Assembly: GCA_025963385.1 (NCBI GenBank)
Contig: JAOPUT010000006.1
Location: 1-62,573, forward strand
Reading direction: 5' to 3'
From: Mycobacterium sp.
GTDB lineage: Bacteria; Actinomycetota; Actinomycetes; Mycobacteriales; Mycobacteriaceae
Length of the DNA stretch: 62,573 bases
Below, piece by piece: positions 8,822 to 17,781 of the stretch; positions within the stretch are counted from its first letter, which is position 1; every line of letters begins with the position of its first letter. The notes beneath the pieces were generated by a model. The model searched no databases and was not told the origin of the DNA. It was given only the letters and a program-made list of their open reading frames with translations. Position numbers and translations under genes: made by a program.

Positions 8822-10476
8822 TGTTGACGCGTTTCGTTCGCATTCAACTGATCATCTTTACGATCGCCTCGGTCGTCGGTGTTGCAGTGATGGCGCTGAA
8901 GTACATGCAAGCACCCACCCTGCTGGGCATCGGCCACCTCACGGTCAAACTCGAGTTGCCGGCCTCCGGTGGCCTCTACAAGCTCAGCAACGTCACCTAT
9001 CGCGGGGTGCAGATTGGCACGGTGACCGACGTCGACGTCGTGGACAGCAAGCATGCGGAAGCGACCCTCTCGCTGAACACTTCACCAAGGATCCCGTCGG
9101 CGCTCACTGCGCACGTGCGCAGCGTGTCAGCGATAGGCGAGCAGTACGTAGACCTTCAACCACGGGACGAGTCTGGGCCCTATTTGGCGGACGGGTCGGT
9201 AATTTCCTTGTCGGACACCACGATTCCCCAACCGGTTGGCCCCATGCTGGACCAGCTCAATGGTCTGGTCGGCAGCATTCCCCAAGACAAACTCGGACAG
9301 CTGCTGGACGAGTCCTTCAGGGCCTTCGATGGAGCCGGGTATGACTTCGGTTCGTTGCTCGATTCGTCGGCGAAGTTGACCAGCGACCTGAACGGGGTTG
9401 CCGACCAGACGCGGACCCTCGTCGACGACAGTGGGCCCCTTCTGGATTCGCAGGCGCAGAGCGCCGAGGCGATCCACGTCTGGTCGCGCAGCCTGGCTGG
9501 CATCACTGCTCAGGTCAATCGGAACGATCCTCAGATCCGCACGCTGCTTCACGATAGCTCTGGGGCGGCCGACGAAGTGTCCAAACTCCTGAGCGACGTC
9601 AAACCAACACTGCCCGTGTTGCTCGCCAACCTCACCGCGATCGGTCAGATCGGTGTCACCTACAACCCGTCGATCGAACAGTTGCTGGTCTTGTTGCCGG
9701 CCTACACCTCGGCGATCCAATCGGTGTCGCCAGCCAACAATTCCACGGGCCTCGCGTTGGGCGAGTTCGCCGCGACCATCGCCGATCCACCCGCGTGCAC
9801 GGTGGGCTTCCTGCCGCCATCGGCGTGGCGATCGCCGGCGGAAACCAGTGAAGTCGACACTCCCGATGGTCTGTACTGCAAACTGCCGCAGGATTCGCCG
9901 ATCGCGGTGCGCGGTGCGCGCAACTATCCATGCATGGGGCACCCGGGGAAACGGGCGCCGACCGTACAGCTCTGCGACGATCCGAACGGTTTCGTCCCGT
10001 TGGCGCAGCGGCAACACGTACTCGGGCCCTACCCACTGGATCCGAATTTGATCGCACAAGGCGTCCCGCCCGACGATCGGGTCAACCCCGACGCCAACAT
10101 ATATGGCCCCGCCGAGGGAACCCCGTTGCCTCCCGGTGCGCCTTCCACGGCGCCACCTCCCGGGACAGGCGAGCAACCGCCGGACGCACTACCGCCGGAC
10201 GCGCCCACGGTCACCTCGCCGGCCGCGGTCTCACCGGCCCAGACCGCTGAGCCCTCGCCGCCGACGGATGCGCCGCCAGTACCCGCGCCCGCCGAGGCAG
10301 CTCCAAGCTCCTTCGCCACCAACGGGACCGGTGTGTCTCCGTCCGTCGCGGTCGCTCACTACAACCCGCGAACCGGCGCGTACATGGGGTCCGACGGGCG
10401 CCTGTACCACCAGTCGAATCTCGAGCCGGCTACTGCGCCGAGGGCGTGGACGGATCTGGTCCTGGGCTCACAGTGA
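8821..10476 (+). CDS. mceF: MCE family protein, MceF position
   Basis: This is the last mce gene, 551 aa if started at the ATG overlapping the mceE stop; the frame is open upstream but lies within mceE. It has a transmembrane anchor (about residues 8-26) and an MCE domain (YRGVQIGTVTDVDVV). The conserved MceF block contains DPPACTVGFLP, YCKLPQDSPIAVRGARNYPC and CDDPNGF. A Pro/Ala/Thr-rich stretch (about 430-510) precedes a final conserved piece, NPRTGAYMGSDGRLY. It ends 9 bp before the convergent gene at 10485. No mas (mce-associated) gene follows. Confidence 0.92.
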   Translation: MLTRFVRIQLIIFTIASVVGVAVMALKYMQAPTLLGIGHLTVKLELPASGGLYKLSNVTYRGVQIGTVTDVDVVDSKHAEATLSLNTSPRIPSALTAHVRSVSAIGEQYVDLQPRDESGPYLADGSVISLSDTTIPQPVGPMLDQLNGLVGSIPQDKLGQLLDESFRAFDGAGYDFGSLLDSSAKLTSDLNGVADQTRTLVDDSGPLLDSQAQSAEAIHVWSRSLAGITAQVNRNDPQIRTLLHDSSGAADEVSKLLSDVKPTLPVLLANLTAIGQIGVTYNPSIEQLLVLLPAYTSAIQSVSPANNSTGLALGEFAATIADPPACTVGFLPPSAWRSPAETSEVDTPDGLYCKLPQDSPIAVRGARNYPCMGHPGKRAPTVQLCDDPNGFVPLAQRQHVLGPYPLDPNLIAQGVPPDDRVNPDANIYGPAEGTPLPPGAPSTAPPPGTGEQPPDALPPDAPTVTSPAAVSPAQTAEPSPPTDAPPVPAPAEAAPSSFATNGTGVSPSVAVAHYNPRTGAYMGSDGRLYHQSNLEPATAPRAWTDLVLGSQ

Positions 10477-10484
10477 CCGCGAGG

Positions 10485-10943
10485 TCAGGCCTGTATGTCG
10501 GGCTCGGGAAAAGACACTCCTGCGGCTTCGCACCACCGACCGAGCATCTCGAGCATGGCGTCGGGGTTGTAGATGTCTTCCTCGCGCGACCATTGGTTGT
10601 TCCCCGCATATTCCAAGAGCGTCCACGATTGCACCGAATATGGACCGTTGCCGTCGACGTCGGGCATGTCGTTGCCAACGGCGAACACGACGAGCCCGTT
10701 GTCTTCGTCGAACGTGCGCCATTGGATGGGAAACCTCATCTGCGGCCAGGCGGTCATGGCGGGGATGAGCCATTGCTTGATCTCTTTGCGTCCGTGGTAC
10801 GTACCCAGGAAGTGCTCGATATAGAGCGCGTCCTCCGTAAACAGGTTGCAGTAGTCGTCCCATTGCCCGTCGCCCTGGGCGGCCACGCTGAGCTTGATGA
10901 GGTGGTCGTGGGCCGCCGCGAGTTCTTCGCGCGAATACGTCAC
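10485..10943 (-). CDS. NTF2/SnoaL-like protein
   Basis: This 152-aa protein has the SnoaL-like/NTF2 alpha+beta barrel pattern: an N-terminal helix, DGQWDDYCNLFTEDALYIEHFLG, then YHGRKEIKQWL and a string of beta segments ending in WSREEDIYNP. The family includes ketosteroid isomerases, dehydratases and small cyclases as well as non-catalytic members, so the reaction cannot be assigned. The start was set at the GTG giving VTYSREELAAAHDHL; the frame continues upstream without a better start. It faces the end of mceF and diverges from the amine-dehydrogenase-family gene at 11163. Confidence 0.75.
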   Translation of the reverse strand: MTYSREELAAAHDHLIKLSVAAQGDGQWDDYCNLFTEDALYIEHFLGTYHGRKEIKQWLIPAMTAWPQMRFPIQWRTFDEDNGLVVFAVGNDMPDVDGNGPYSVQSWTLLEYAGNNQWSREEDIYNPDAMLEMLGRWCEAAGVSFPEPDIQA

Positions 10944-11162
10944 TGGATTCAATTCTTCGTCGGGCCCCGATGCGGGGCGTGGCCTACAGGCTGTCAGCGA
11001 TGAACAGCAGGGGCTACCCAATTGGTCTGAATGGCTGTCATCAAACGCACACTACATTCTTCTTTCTGTAGAAGGATAGGTTCAGTTAAGCGGCTCCCGA
11101 AATTCCTAGAGGCACGCGGCCTGTGTCGGCGCCTATTGCCCCGGCCAGATCGGAGACGGACG

Positions 11163-12206
11163 ATGACCTACAAGGTCGTTCAATGGGGAACGGGAAACCT
11201 GGGCACCCTGGCGGTGCAAAGCATCCTCAAGCACCCAGATCTCGAACTCATCGGGACGTGGGTGTCATCGGCGGAGAAAGCCGGCCGCGACGTGGGCGAG
11301 CTCTCGCGGGTGGAGCCCATCGGACTATTGGCGACCCAGGACGCGGACGCGCTCATCGCAGGCGACGCCGATTGCATCTGCTACGCCGCGAACAGCATGG
11401 GACGCGAGGACGCAGTGGTCGATGACTGCATACGAATGCTTCGCGCAGGAAAGAACGTCGTCAATGTGTCCGATCCGGCGCTCGTGTACCCCAAGGCCAA
11501 GGGCAGTGACGTCTACGACCGCCTGCACGAAGCGTGCCTTGCGGGGAACTCGTCGTTCTACACCAGCGGAGGGGACCCGGGCTGGGCCGGTTTCGGGCTG
11601 GCTCTTGCGCCCCTAACCGTCGCCCAGCAGGTTCGCTCCCTACGGTTGTTCGAGATCTACAACTACGGACAGTGGAACAACCCTCAGTTGGGGCTCTACG
11701 GTTTCGGGGCACCCGACACGTCCGCCTCGATGATCTTGTTGCCGGGCGTGACGGCCAGCATCTGGGGACCGACCATTGCGATGCTGGCCGATGCGATGGG
11801 CGTGACACTGGACAGCATCGATGAGGCGCACCGCGTCATCTACGCCGACGAGGACTTCGACATCCCCTTCGGCCACATCGCCAAGGGCACCCTCTCGGGC
11901 ATGTCGTTCGAGGTCAAGGGCATGGTCGACGGACAGGAGCGCATCGTGATCGAGCACATCACCAAGTTGCGCCGCGAGGACTTCGCCGAGCACGGCCTCG
12001 ACGACGTCTACCGCGTGATCATCGAGGGCGAACCCAACATCAAGGTGGACATGTGGCTTACCTCGGACTTCGGCGACACCACCCATGCCGGCTACATCGT
12101 CGCGGTCACGCCGGTGACGAACGCCATCCCAGTGGTCTGCGACGCAGCGCCCGGGGTGCTTACCTACCTCGATCTGCCGCCGCATGGTGCGCGCGGCCTG
12201 CTCTGA
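11163..12206 (+). CDS. NAD(P)H-dependent amine dehydrogenase family protein
   Basis: This 347-aa oxidoreductase has an N-terminal Rossmann fold (MTYKVVQWGTGNLGTLAVQ, with the GTGNLG dinucleotide motif at about residues 9-14, then HPDLELIGTWV) and a DapB-like C-terminal domain. It belongs to the 2,4-diaminopentanoate dehydrogenase / dihydrodipicolinate reductase-like group, members of which are abundant and mostly uncharacterised in mycobacteria. The ATG at 11163 follows a GGAGACGG ribosome-binding site. Two decayed copies of the same family lie at 1-690 and 12327-12467. The substrate is unknown. Confidence 0.85.
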   Translation: MTYKVVQWGTGNLGTLAVQSILKHPDLELIGTWVSSAEKAGRDVGELSRVEPIGLLATQDADALIAGDADCICYAANSMGREDAVVDDCIRMLRAGKNVVNVSDPALVYPKAKGSDVYDRLHEACLAGNSSFYTSGGDPGWAGFGLALAPLTVAQQVRSLRLFEIYNYGQWNNPQLGLYGFGAPDTSASMILLPGVTASIWGPTIAMLADAMGVTLDSIDEAHRVIYADEDFDIPFGHIAKGTLSGMSFEVKGMVDGQERIVIEHITKLRREDFAEHGLDDVYRVIIEGEPNIKVDMWLTSDFGDTTHAGYIVAVTPVTNAIPVVCDAAPGVLTYLDLPPHGARGLL

Positions 12207-12224
12207 GATCGGTCGGCTTGTCCG

Positions 12225-12326
12225 ACGGATGTTGTCGCGGCCATCGACGACCTGGACGTCGAGCGGTGTCATTTTGAGCTCGGCGATGCCGACTCGCTGC
12301 GGGCCGCCCTGAGCGGATGTGACGAC
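12225..12326 (+). pseudogene. Fragment of an NAD-dependent epimerase/dihydroflavonol-reductase-like gene
   Basis: One frame reads TDVVAAIDDLDVERCHFE followed by LGDADSLRAALSGCDD. This is the second beta-alpha-beta unit of an extended SDR (DFR-like: ...LDVE...GDL.D..SLRAA..GCD). There is no start, no glycine motif and no catalytic region. The match stops at 12326, exactly where a different gene fragment begins on the other strand. It is a broken leftover. Confidence 0.5.
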
Positions 12327-12467
12327 GCGCCCGACGTTCTGCTCTCGGTTCACCCACACCCCGACGACGTCAAATGCGGGGTCCTCGAGCAAGAAGCGCA
12401 GCGCGTGCGCACCGGTGTTGCCGGTACCCCACTGAATGATCCGATGGTGGCGGAACCGCTCGGGCCA
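12327..12467 (-). pseudogene. N-terminal fragment of a second amine-dehydrogenase-family gene
   Basis: The minus strand reads ERFRHHRIIQWGTGNTG, then AHALRFLLEDPAFDVVGVWV and NREQNVGR, the NAD-binding start of the family represented intact at 11163. Similarity ends sharply at 12327. No start codon is in frame: the triplet before the fragment is part of the TGA that ends the SDR at 12474. Only about 47 residues remain. It would have been the gene after the SDR on the minus strand. Confidence 0.7.
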
Positions 12468-12473
12468 GGTACG

Positions 12474-13304
12474 TCACGATCCCGCGGGTGCATCGAACAT
12501 CTTCGTCAGATCGAGCTGGCCGGACTGCACAGCGCCGAAGAATCCGCCATCGGTCACCAGCGCCTCGCCGTTGACGTAGCTCGACCGGGGGCTGTTGAGA
12601 AAGACGAGCGGCCACGCCTGTTCCTCCGCGGTGGAGCGCCGACGGATCGGGCCGATGAAGGCGTCGATGACGTTCTGCCCGGCGAAGTCCACGAAGTGCG
12701 GCAACATGGCGGTGTCCGTGGGGCCGGGATTGATGCAGTTGAGCCGGATGCCGTCGGTGATGAGGGTAGCGGCGCGGGATGCGACCCAGGCATTGATCGC
12801 CTTCTTCGAAAACGGGTAGGCGCCCACCGCCCCCATCTCGCTATTGGCATCGCACCACCGCTTGCCCTCGTCGAATCCGTCGGTGGCGATCAGACCCATC
12901 AGCTGCTCCAGCTCCAGCTGCCACCCCATCGCGGCGTTGGATGCAACCAGGGCTATCGCGCCGCCGGCTGGAATCCTGGGTAGCACAAGGTTCACCAGAT
13001 GCCGCGCACCCACGAAGTTGACCAACATCACGTCCAGGCCGGAGAACGGTGGCCCCGGCAGGCCAGCGCAGCCGAAATAGGCGTCCACCGATCCCTCGAT
13101 GGATTCAGCTGCTTTCTCGATGGAGGCGCGGTCGCGCAGATCCACCTCGAGCGTTCGGTCGACGCGAACGCTGGTGGGCCGGACGTCGAGCGCAGTGACC
13201 CGCGCTCCCAGCTGGGTCAGGATCGTCGCGGTCGCGGCACCCATCCCAGATGCTGCCCCGGTAACGACCACATGGCGTCCCGCATAACCCAGGACATCGT
13301 CCAT
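12474..13304 (-). CDS. Short-chain dehydrogenase/reductase
   Basis: This 276-aa classical SDR carries the cofactor motif TGAASGMG near residue 16, an acidic residue after beta-2 (ALDVRP, favouring NAD), CAG in place of NNAG, and the catalytic YPFSKK (YxxxK) with an upstream Ser in VASNAAMG. The overall pattern resembles the 3-alpha-hydroxysteroid dehydrogenase/carbonyl reductase group, which would fit the catabolic setting, but the substrate is not provable. GGAGG lies about 9 nt before the ATG. It diverges from the aldehyde dehydrogenase at 13485 across a 180-bp intergenic region. Confidence 0.85.
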   Translation of the reverse strand: MDDVLGYAGRHVVVTGAASGMGAATATILTQLGARVTALDVRPTSVRVDRTLEVDLRDRASIEKAAESIEGSVDAYFGCAGLPGPPFSGLDVMLVNFVGARHLVNLVLPRIPAGGAIALVASNAAMGWQLELEQLMGLIATDGFDEGKRWCDANSEMGAVGAYPFSKKAINAWVASRAATLITDGIRLNCINPGPTDTAMLPHFVDFAGQNVIDAFIGPIRRRSTAEEQAWPLVFLNSPRSSYVNGEALVTDGGFFGAVQSGQLDLTKMFDAPAGS

Positions 13305-13484
13305 GCGTGTTTGCCTCCATCCGAATATGTGATGTGTCGGAAAAAGATACCTCAGGTGACTGTAAACGAAGATGATGGTCTACATAGCGGCATACGCTGA
13401 TAACTTGAGACGCACAGCACTGCCACTGCTTGAGGCCTGGCGGCCTTCGCGGGGGTTGGTGAACCTACGAGTGGAGGTAGCGCG

Positions 13485-15014
13485 GTGAGTGAACGGTGGG
13501 ACTACGACAACATGTTCATCGACGGTGCGTGGACGGCGGACGACGCGGTGGGGGTCATCGAGGTCATCGATCCGGCCACCGAAGAAGGCATCGGCTCGGT
13601 TCCCGACGCCGGCCTCAAGGCCACCCATGCGGCAATTGCGGCTGCACGGCGGGCATTCGACGATGGGCCCTGGCCGCAGTCGTCACCCCGGGAACGGGCA
13701 ACCGTGCTGCGGCGGTTCGCCGCCATCCTCGACGAGCGTCACGACCTGCTCAAGAAGCTGGTGATGGCCGAGTCGGGGTCGGTCGGGTTCCTCGCCGACA
13801 TCATTCAGGTCCGTGGCACCATCGACATCGCCGAATGGATAGCCGACGCCATGGAACTCGCCGTGCGGTGGACGGAGGTGTCGCCGCCCGCTGGCGGCCC
13901 GACCGGAATGGCCGGACACGCCGTGGTCCGAGAGCCGGTAGGCGTGGTGGCCGCCATCACCCCTTTCAACTTCCCGTTCTTCCTGAACATCGTCAAAGTG
14001 CTTCCCGCGTTGGCGGCCGGCTGCACGGTGGTGCTCAAACCGCACCAGTGGACGCCTCTGGACGCCTTCGAAATCGCCAAGGCCGCCCAGGACGCCGACC
14101 TTCCGCCCGGCGTGCTGAACGTGATCGCCGGCGGACCCGAGGTCGGCGAGGAGATGACCACCCACCCCATGGTCGACATGGTCACCTTCACAGGCTCCAC
14201 CTCGACCGGGCGGGCCATCATGGCCGCCGCGGCCCCGACGGTCAAGCGCCTGCAACTCGAGCTGGGAGGCAAGAGCGCGTCGATCGTCTTGGACGACGTC
14301 TCCGAAGACCACGTCGCCGCCATGGGGATCATCACGTCGATGATTCATGCTGGTCAAGGCTGCGCCATTCAGACCAGGATGCTGCTGCCCGAGCACCTCC
14401 TCGACGCTTACGTCGAGGGCGCGAAGAAGTCGGCGGCGTCGCTGAAGGTCGGCGACCCCCGTGAGCCCGACACGATGATCGGCCCGTTGATCCGCGAACA
14501 ACAGCGCGCCCGCGTCGAGGGGTACGTGCAATCAGGGATTGACGACGGCGCCGAACTCGTCTTCGGCGGCAAACGTCCTGAGCACCTGACCAAGGGCTTC
14601 TTCTTCGAACCGACGCTATTCATCAACGCCCGCAACGACATGCGCATCGCCCAGGAGGAGATCTTCGGTCCCGTCCTCACCGTGATCACCTACAAGACCG
14701 AGGATGAGGCGATCCGCATCGCGAACGATTCGATATATGGACTCGGAGGTGGCGTCGTTGCCGGCAATACCGCGCGCGGCTTCAACGTCGCGCGACAGCT
14801 CCGCGCCGGCAACGTCTCGGTGCAGACCGTGGGCTCGACCACCAGCAATGTCGAGGCCTTGGGCAGCTCCGGTCCCGGTTGGTCAGCACACCAGCCCAAT
14901 GGCGTGGGCATCACGGGAGTCTTCGGTGGGTTCAAGCAAAGTGGGGTGGGCCGGGAATGGGGCCACCACGGGATCGAAGAGTTCACCGAACTCAAGTCCA
15001 TCGCCTGGAGCTGA
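13485..15014 (+). CDS. Aldehyde dehydrogenase (NAD(P)+)
   Basis: This is a full-length 509-aa ALDH superfamily enzyme, normal size for the family. It shows FNFPF, the nucleotide-binding FTGSTSTGRAI, the general-base Glu in LELGGKSA, and the nucleophilic Cys in GQGCAIQTR. Near the end comes GGFKQSGVGREWG. It oxidises an aldehyde to the acid, here plausibly in the same degradative pathway as the adjacent SDRs. Start GTG at 13485 with GGAGG at 13472-13476. It stands alone in the plus direction; the next gene is convergent. Confidence 0.93.
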   Translation: MSERWDYDNMFIDGAWTADDAVGVIEVIDPATEEGIGSVPDAGLKATHAAIAAARRAFDDGPWPQSSPRERATVLRRFAAILDERHDLLKKLVMAESGSVGFLADIIQVRGTIDIAEWIADAMELAVRWTEVSPPAGGPTGMAGHAVVREPVGVVAAITPFNFPFFLNIVKVLPALAAGCTVVLKPHQWTPLDAFEIAKAAQDADLPPGVLNVIAGGPEVGEEMTTHPMVDMVTFTGSTSTGRAIMAAAAPTVKRLQLELGGKSASIVLDDVSEDHVAAMGIITSMIHAGQGCAIQTRMLLPEHLLDAYVEGAKKSAASLKVGDPREPDTMIGPLIREQQRARVEGYVQSGIDDGAELVFGGKRPEHLTKGFFFEPTLFINARNDMRIAQEEIFGPVLTVITYKTEDEAIRIANDSIYGLGGGVVAGNTARGFNVARQLRAGNVSVQTVGSTTSNVEALGSSGPGWSAHQPNGVGITGVFGGFKQSGVGREWGHHGIEEFTELKSIAWS

Positions 15015-15068
15015 GGCGCCGCGGGGCGCGTTTGGAGCCCGCTGGATTGGCAGCCCCTGTGAGCAAGC

Positions 15069-16685
15069 TCAGCTGCTCGGCCGACGTTGGGCCGGGGCAG
15101 CCGGGGGGTGCAGTCGTCTGCGGAGTTCGTCCTTACGCACTTTGCCAGTGGCCGTCCGGGGTAGCTCGTCGACGAGCTCAAGGCGTTCCGGTGTCAGGTG
15201 CCGCGCGGTCCCGGCGACGGAGAAATGCGCACGAATGTCGCCGAGCGACAACGCGGCGGCGGGCCGCAGCACGATGAAGGCACACACCCGTTCTCCATAG
15301 CGAGGGTCCGGCGCCGCCACGACCGCGGCCTCGGCAACCGCCTCGTGCTCGACAAGGATGTCCTCGATCAGCTTCGAGGACAGGTTCTCCCCGCCCCGGA
15401 TGATGAGGTCTTTCCGACGGTCGGTGATCGTGAGGTAGCCGTCGGTGTCCAGCACGCCGACGTCACCGGTACGAAACCACCGGCCAGGGAGAAACGCATC
15501 GATGTCGAGTGCCGAATCACGATAGCCCGCAAACAATTCGGGCCCGCGGCTGAGGATCTCGCCGGGGCGGCCCGCAGGAAGGTCCATCAGCGCATCATCG
15601 ACGATCCGGACTTCGACACCGTCGAGAAGACGGCCGTCGGTACGGGCCCGTTTGTCCAGCGCATCCTCCGATGAGCCTCCGCTAATCGAGGGATGCTCAC
15701 TGGAGCCATAGGCGCGAAAAGCCACGATTCCGTGCTGATGTGCCCGCTCGATCACACTCGGCGGCACGCTAGCGCCGCCCACCCCGTACTCACGCAGGCA
15801 GGACAGGTCGACCTCGCCCGCGAGGTCGAGCAACGTCGCCAGGAAGAACGGCGTTCCACCCGTCGCGGTGACGCCATGCTCGTTGATGAGACGCGCTGCG
15901 GTCGCGGCATCCCAACTGTCCAACACCACGTGCGGCGTTCCCTGCAGCAGCATCCGCAACAACCCCAGGGTGCCCGCGACGTGGCCGGACGGAAACGCCG
16001 CGAGGACGACGCTGTCGGTCGCGACGCCGGTCAGCCGTGTACGGAGCTCCGCGAGTAGTGTGCCGTGGGTGTGCTGAACCCCTTTGGGCTGACCGGTCGT
16101 CCCCGAGGTGTAGACGAGCAGGCATACGTCGTCCAGTGTCACAGGTGAGGGCAGGGCGATCGGCTCGCAGGCTGTCGACAACTGCGCCCAGTCGAGGTGT
16201 TCCTGCGGTACCGAGTCCCCGATGACGGCCACCGACGACAGGTAGGGGCAGTCGCTGACGCGTCGCAGATCGGCGAGATAATCCCGCCGACCCCATCGGT
16301 CCAGCGTCACGAGCAACCGAGCCCGCGACTCTCGCAGGATGAAACCCAGTTCACGAGGCCCGTAACTGGGCACCACCGGTACCAGTACAGCCCCGGCGAG
16401 CACCGCGGCCGCTTGTGCGACGACCCCCTCGATCTGGCTGGGTACCTGGACCGCGACACTCTCGCCAGGCTGAATGCCGAGGCTACGGAGGGCCGCAGCG
16501 TGGCGGGCCGCCCGGTCGACGAGGTCGGCGAGCAGTACCGTTTCGCTGCGCCCGGCGCTGCAGAACACCACAGGAAGGTCGGGGCGGGCGCTGGCCGAGG
16601 CCAGGATGGCGTGCGGCAATGTGAGGGCTTGATCAGCGCGGCTGGTGGGGTGTGGTTGCCGCCGACCGTCCGCCCACACGGTCAT
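15069..16685 (-). CDS. Acyl-CoA synthetase / AMP-dependent ligase
   Basis: This 538-aa ANL-superfamily ligase has the phosphate-binding loop LVYTSGTTGQPKGVQHTHG, then YGSSEHPSISG (adenine region), WFRTGDVGVLDTDGYLTITD, DRRKDLIIRGGENLS and the C-terminal Lys motif TATGKVRKDEL. It activates a carboxylic acid to its CoA thioester via the adenylate. The start was chosen at the ATG overlapping the upstream stop (ATGA), not the longer frame that reads back into the hotdog gene. It is transcribed together with 16682-17521. Confidence 0.9.
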   Translation of the reverse strand: MTVWADGRRQPHPTSRADQALTLPHAILASASARPDLPVVFCSAGRSETVLLADLVDRAARHAAALRSLGIQPGESVAVQVPSQIEGVVAQAAAVLAGAVLVPVVPSYGPRELGFILRESRARLLVTLDRWGRRDYLADLRRVSDCPYLSSVAVIGDSVPQEHLDWAQLSTACEPIALPSPVTLDDVCLLVYTSGTTGQPKGVQHTHGTLLAELRTRLTGVATDSVVLAAFPSGHVAGTLGLLRMLLQGTPHVVLDSWDAATAARLINEHGVTATGGTPFFLATLLDLAGEVDLSCLREYGVGGASVPPSVIERAHQHGIVAFRAYGSSEHPSISGGSSEDALDKRARTDGRLLDGVEVRIVDDALMDLPAGRPGEILSRGPELFAGYRDSALDIDAFLPGRWFRTGDVGVLDTDGYLTITDRRKDLIIRGGENLSSKLIEDILVEHEAVAEAAVVAAPDPRYGERVCAFIVLRPAAALSLGDIRAHFSVAGTARHLTPERLELVDELPRTATGKVRKDELRRRLHPPAAPAQRRPSS

Positions 16686-17521
16686 TGCTCCGCGCCCGCG
16701 AACACTGCCGCGCCTGCCGCGACCACTGCGTCGTCGCGGCCTTCGTCGACGAGGGTGAAGCGGACCACCACCCGCCCCTCGGGACCGGCCCACCCATCGG
16801 TACGCACGAAGAATGGCCCGGTGCGGCCCGGGCTCGTGAAGTGAACGTCCCAGTCACGAACCTGGACGGCGTCGGTCCCGGCAAGCTCGGCCGCCAGCTC
16901 CATGGCGGCGGCTTCGAACACCACGTGGATCGGACCGAGGTGCAGCGACGCCGAGGTCGAGGCGTGGCGGGACGTCAGGGCTGGGAGTCGCCAGCCGTCC
17001 GAACTGCGGTGAGCACCGAAAACCACGTGCAGCGCGGGAAGGTCGGCGGTGTCGGGCAGCTGCGGGGGGGCGTCCACCGGCCGAAACGACGGCGGCGCGC
17101 CGCCGAGGGTGACACCAACGCCGGTGGTAGCGGCGATGACCCGGGAAGAATCGGCGGCGTCGGTGATCACCGATCTGCTGAAGCCCATCTTGGCACCACG
17201 GCGCACAACGCTGCGTGACACCCGGATCTCCGCCACGTCGCGCGCGTCGTCGAGGATGTGGAGTCCGTACGTCACCGGCGCGGGAATCGCCTCGCGATCA
17301 CGCCAGCCACCCGTTTCAGGCGCTGCAATCGCCAGCGGCGCTGCCATGACTCCGCCTGTGCTGTTGCGCATGTCGCGGCGCAACAGCACCGTGTCGGGAT
17401 CCACGACCTGGTTGAATGCCCGACCGAGATACCAGTACGTGATGAGGCCGTCGGGTCCCATCATCTCCCGCAGACGGTCCCAATATTCCTCGACCGGCCC
17501 CTCGCGAATGTCTCGGACCAC
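16682..17521 (-). CDS. Double-hotdog acyl-CoA thioesterase/dehydratase-like protein
   Basis: This protein of about 279 aa has two hotdog-fold halves. The N-terminal half contains WYLGRAFNQVVDPDT and PETGGWRDREAI; the C-terminal half contains SLHLGPIHVVFEAAAMELA and a VFFVRTDGWAGPEG-like strand pattern. PaaI-type double hotdogs of this kind act on acyl-CoAs, as thioesterases or hydratases; here it precedes and overlaps a CoA ligase. The GTG at 17521 (VVRDIREGPVEEYW) is preferred because similarity seems to begin there. An ATG 54 bases upstream is possible. Confidence 0.65.
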   Translation of the reverse strand: MVRDIREGPVEEYWDRLREMMGPDGLITYWYLGRAFNQVVDPDTVLLRRDMRNSTGGVMAAPLAIAAPETGGWRDREAIPAPVTYGLHILDDARDVAEIRVSRSVVRRGAKMGFSRSVITDAADSSRVIAATTGVGVTLGGAPPSFRPVDAPPQLPDTADLPALHVVFGAHRSSDGWRLPALTSRHASTSASLHLGPIHVVFEAAAMELAAELAGTDAVQVRDWDVHFTSPGRTGPFFVRTDGWAGPEGRVVVRFTLVDEGRDDAVVAAGAAVFAGAEQ

Positions 17522-17665
17522 GCTGCGACACCTCCCTATCCGTGCGGCGATGGTGCCCACGACTGAGCGCGACACGTCGTCGGCTCGATCCGTTCATGCC
17601 ATGCGGGATCCCTACCTGAACGGCAATTGCATCATCCTTCGATGCAGTAGACATGTTGTTTTTTC

Positions 17666-17686
17666 GACACTAGTCATACTAGTTTC
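17666..17686. promoter_or_regulatory. Inverted repeat in the divergent promoter, candidate operator
   Basis: Two ACTAGT hexamers flank CAT. Extended outward, GACACTAGT faces ACTAGTTTC, so eight of nine positions pair across a 3-nt centre. It lies between the start at 17521 (minus) and the ACAD start at 17782 (plus), where a TetR-type repressor would bind. The TetR gene at 22466 is a possible partner. Confidence 0.5.
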
Positions 17687-17781
17687 AGAAGCATGGCGTT
17701 ATCAGGTGATCGAGACGATCGCACTGCCCTCTGCGGCCCACCCGCGCCCCCCGCCAGGGCGGGCGGCGATCGAGGACGAAC

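Noticed and set aside
9127..10176. 349-codon open frame antisense to mceF
   Set aside because: Lies wholly within mceF, which has clear Mce motifs; the antisense product is Arg-rich and without a recognisable fold.
10103..10768. 221-codon plus-strand frame over the end of mceF
   Set aside because: Arg/Pro/Ser-rich shadow of the Pro-rich mceF tail and of the antisense NTF2-like gene.
11640..12392. 250-codon minus-strand frame
   Set aside because: Only its first 22 residues or so belong to the amine-dehydrogenase fragment; the rest is antisense to the intact gene at 11163.
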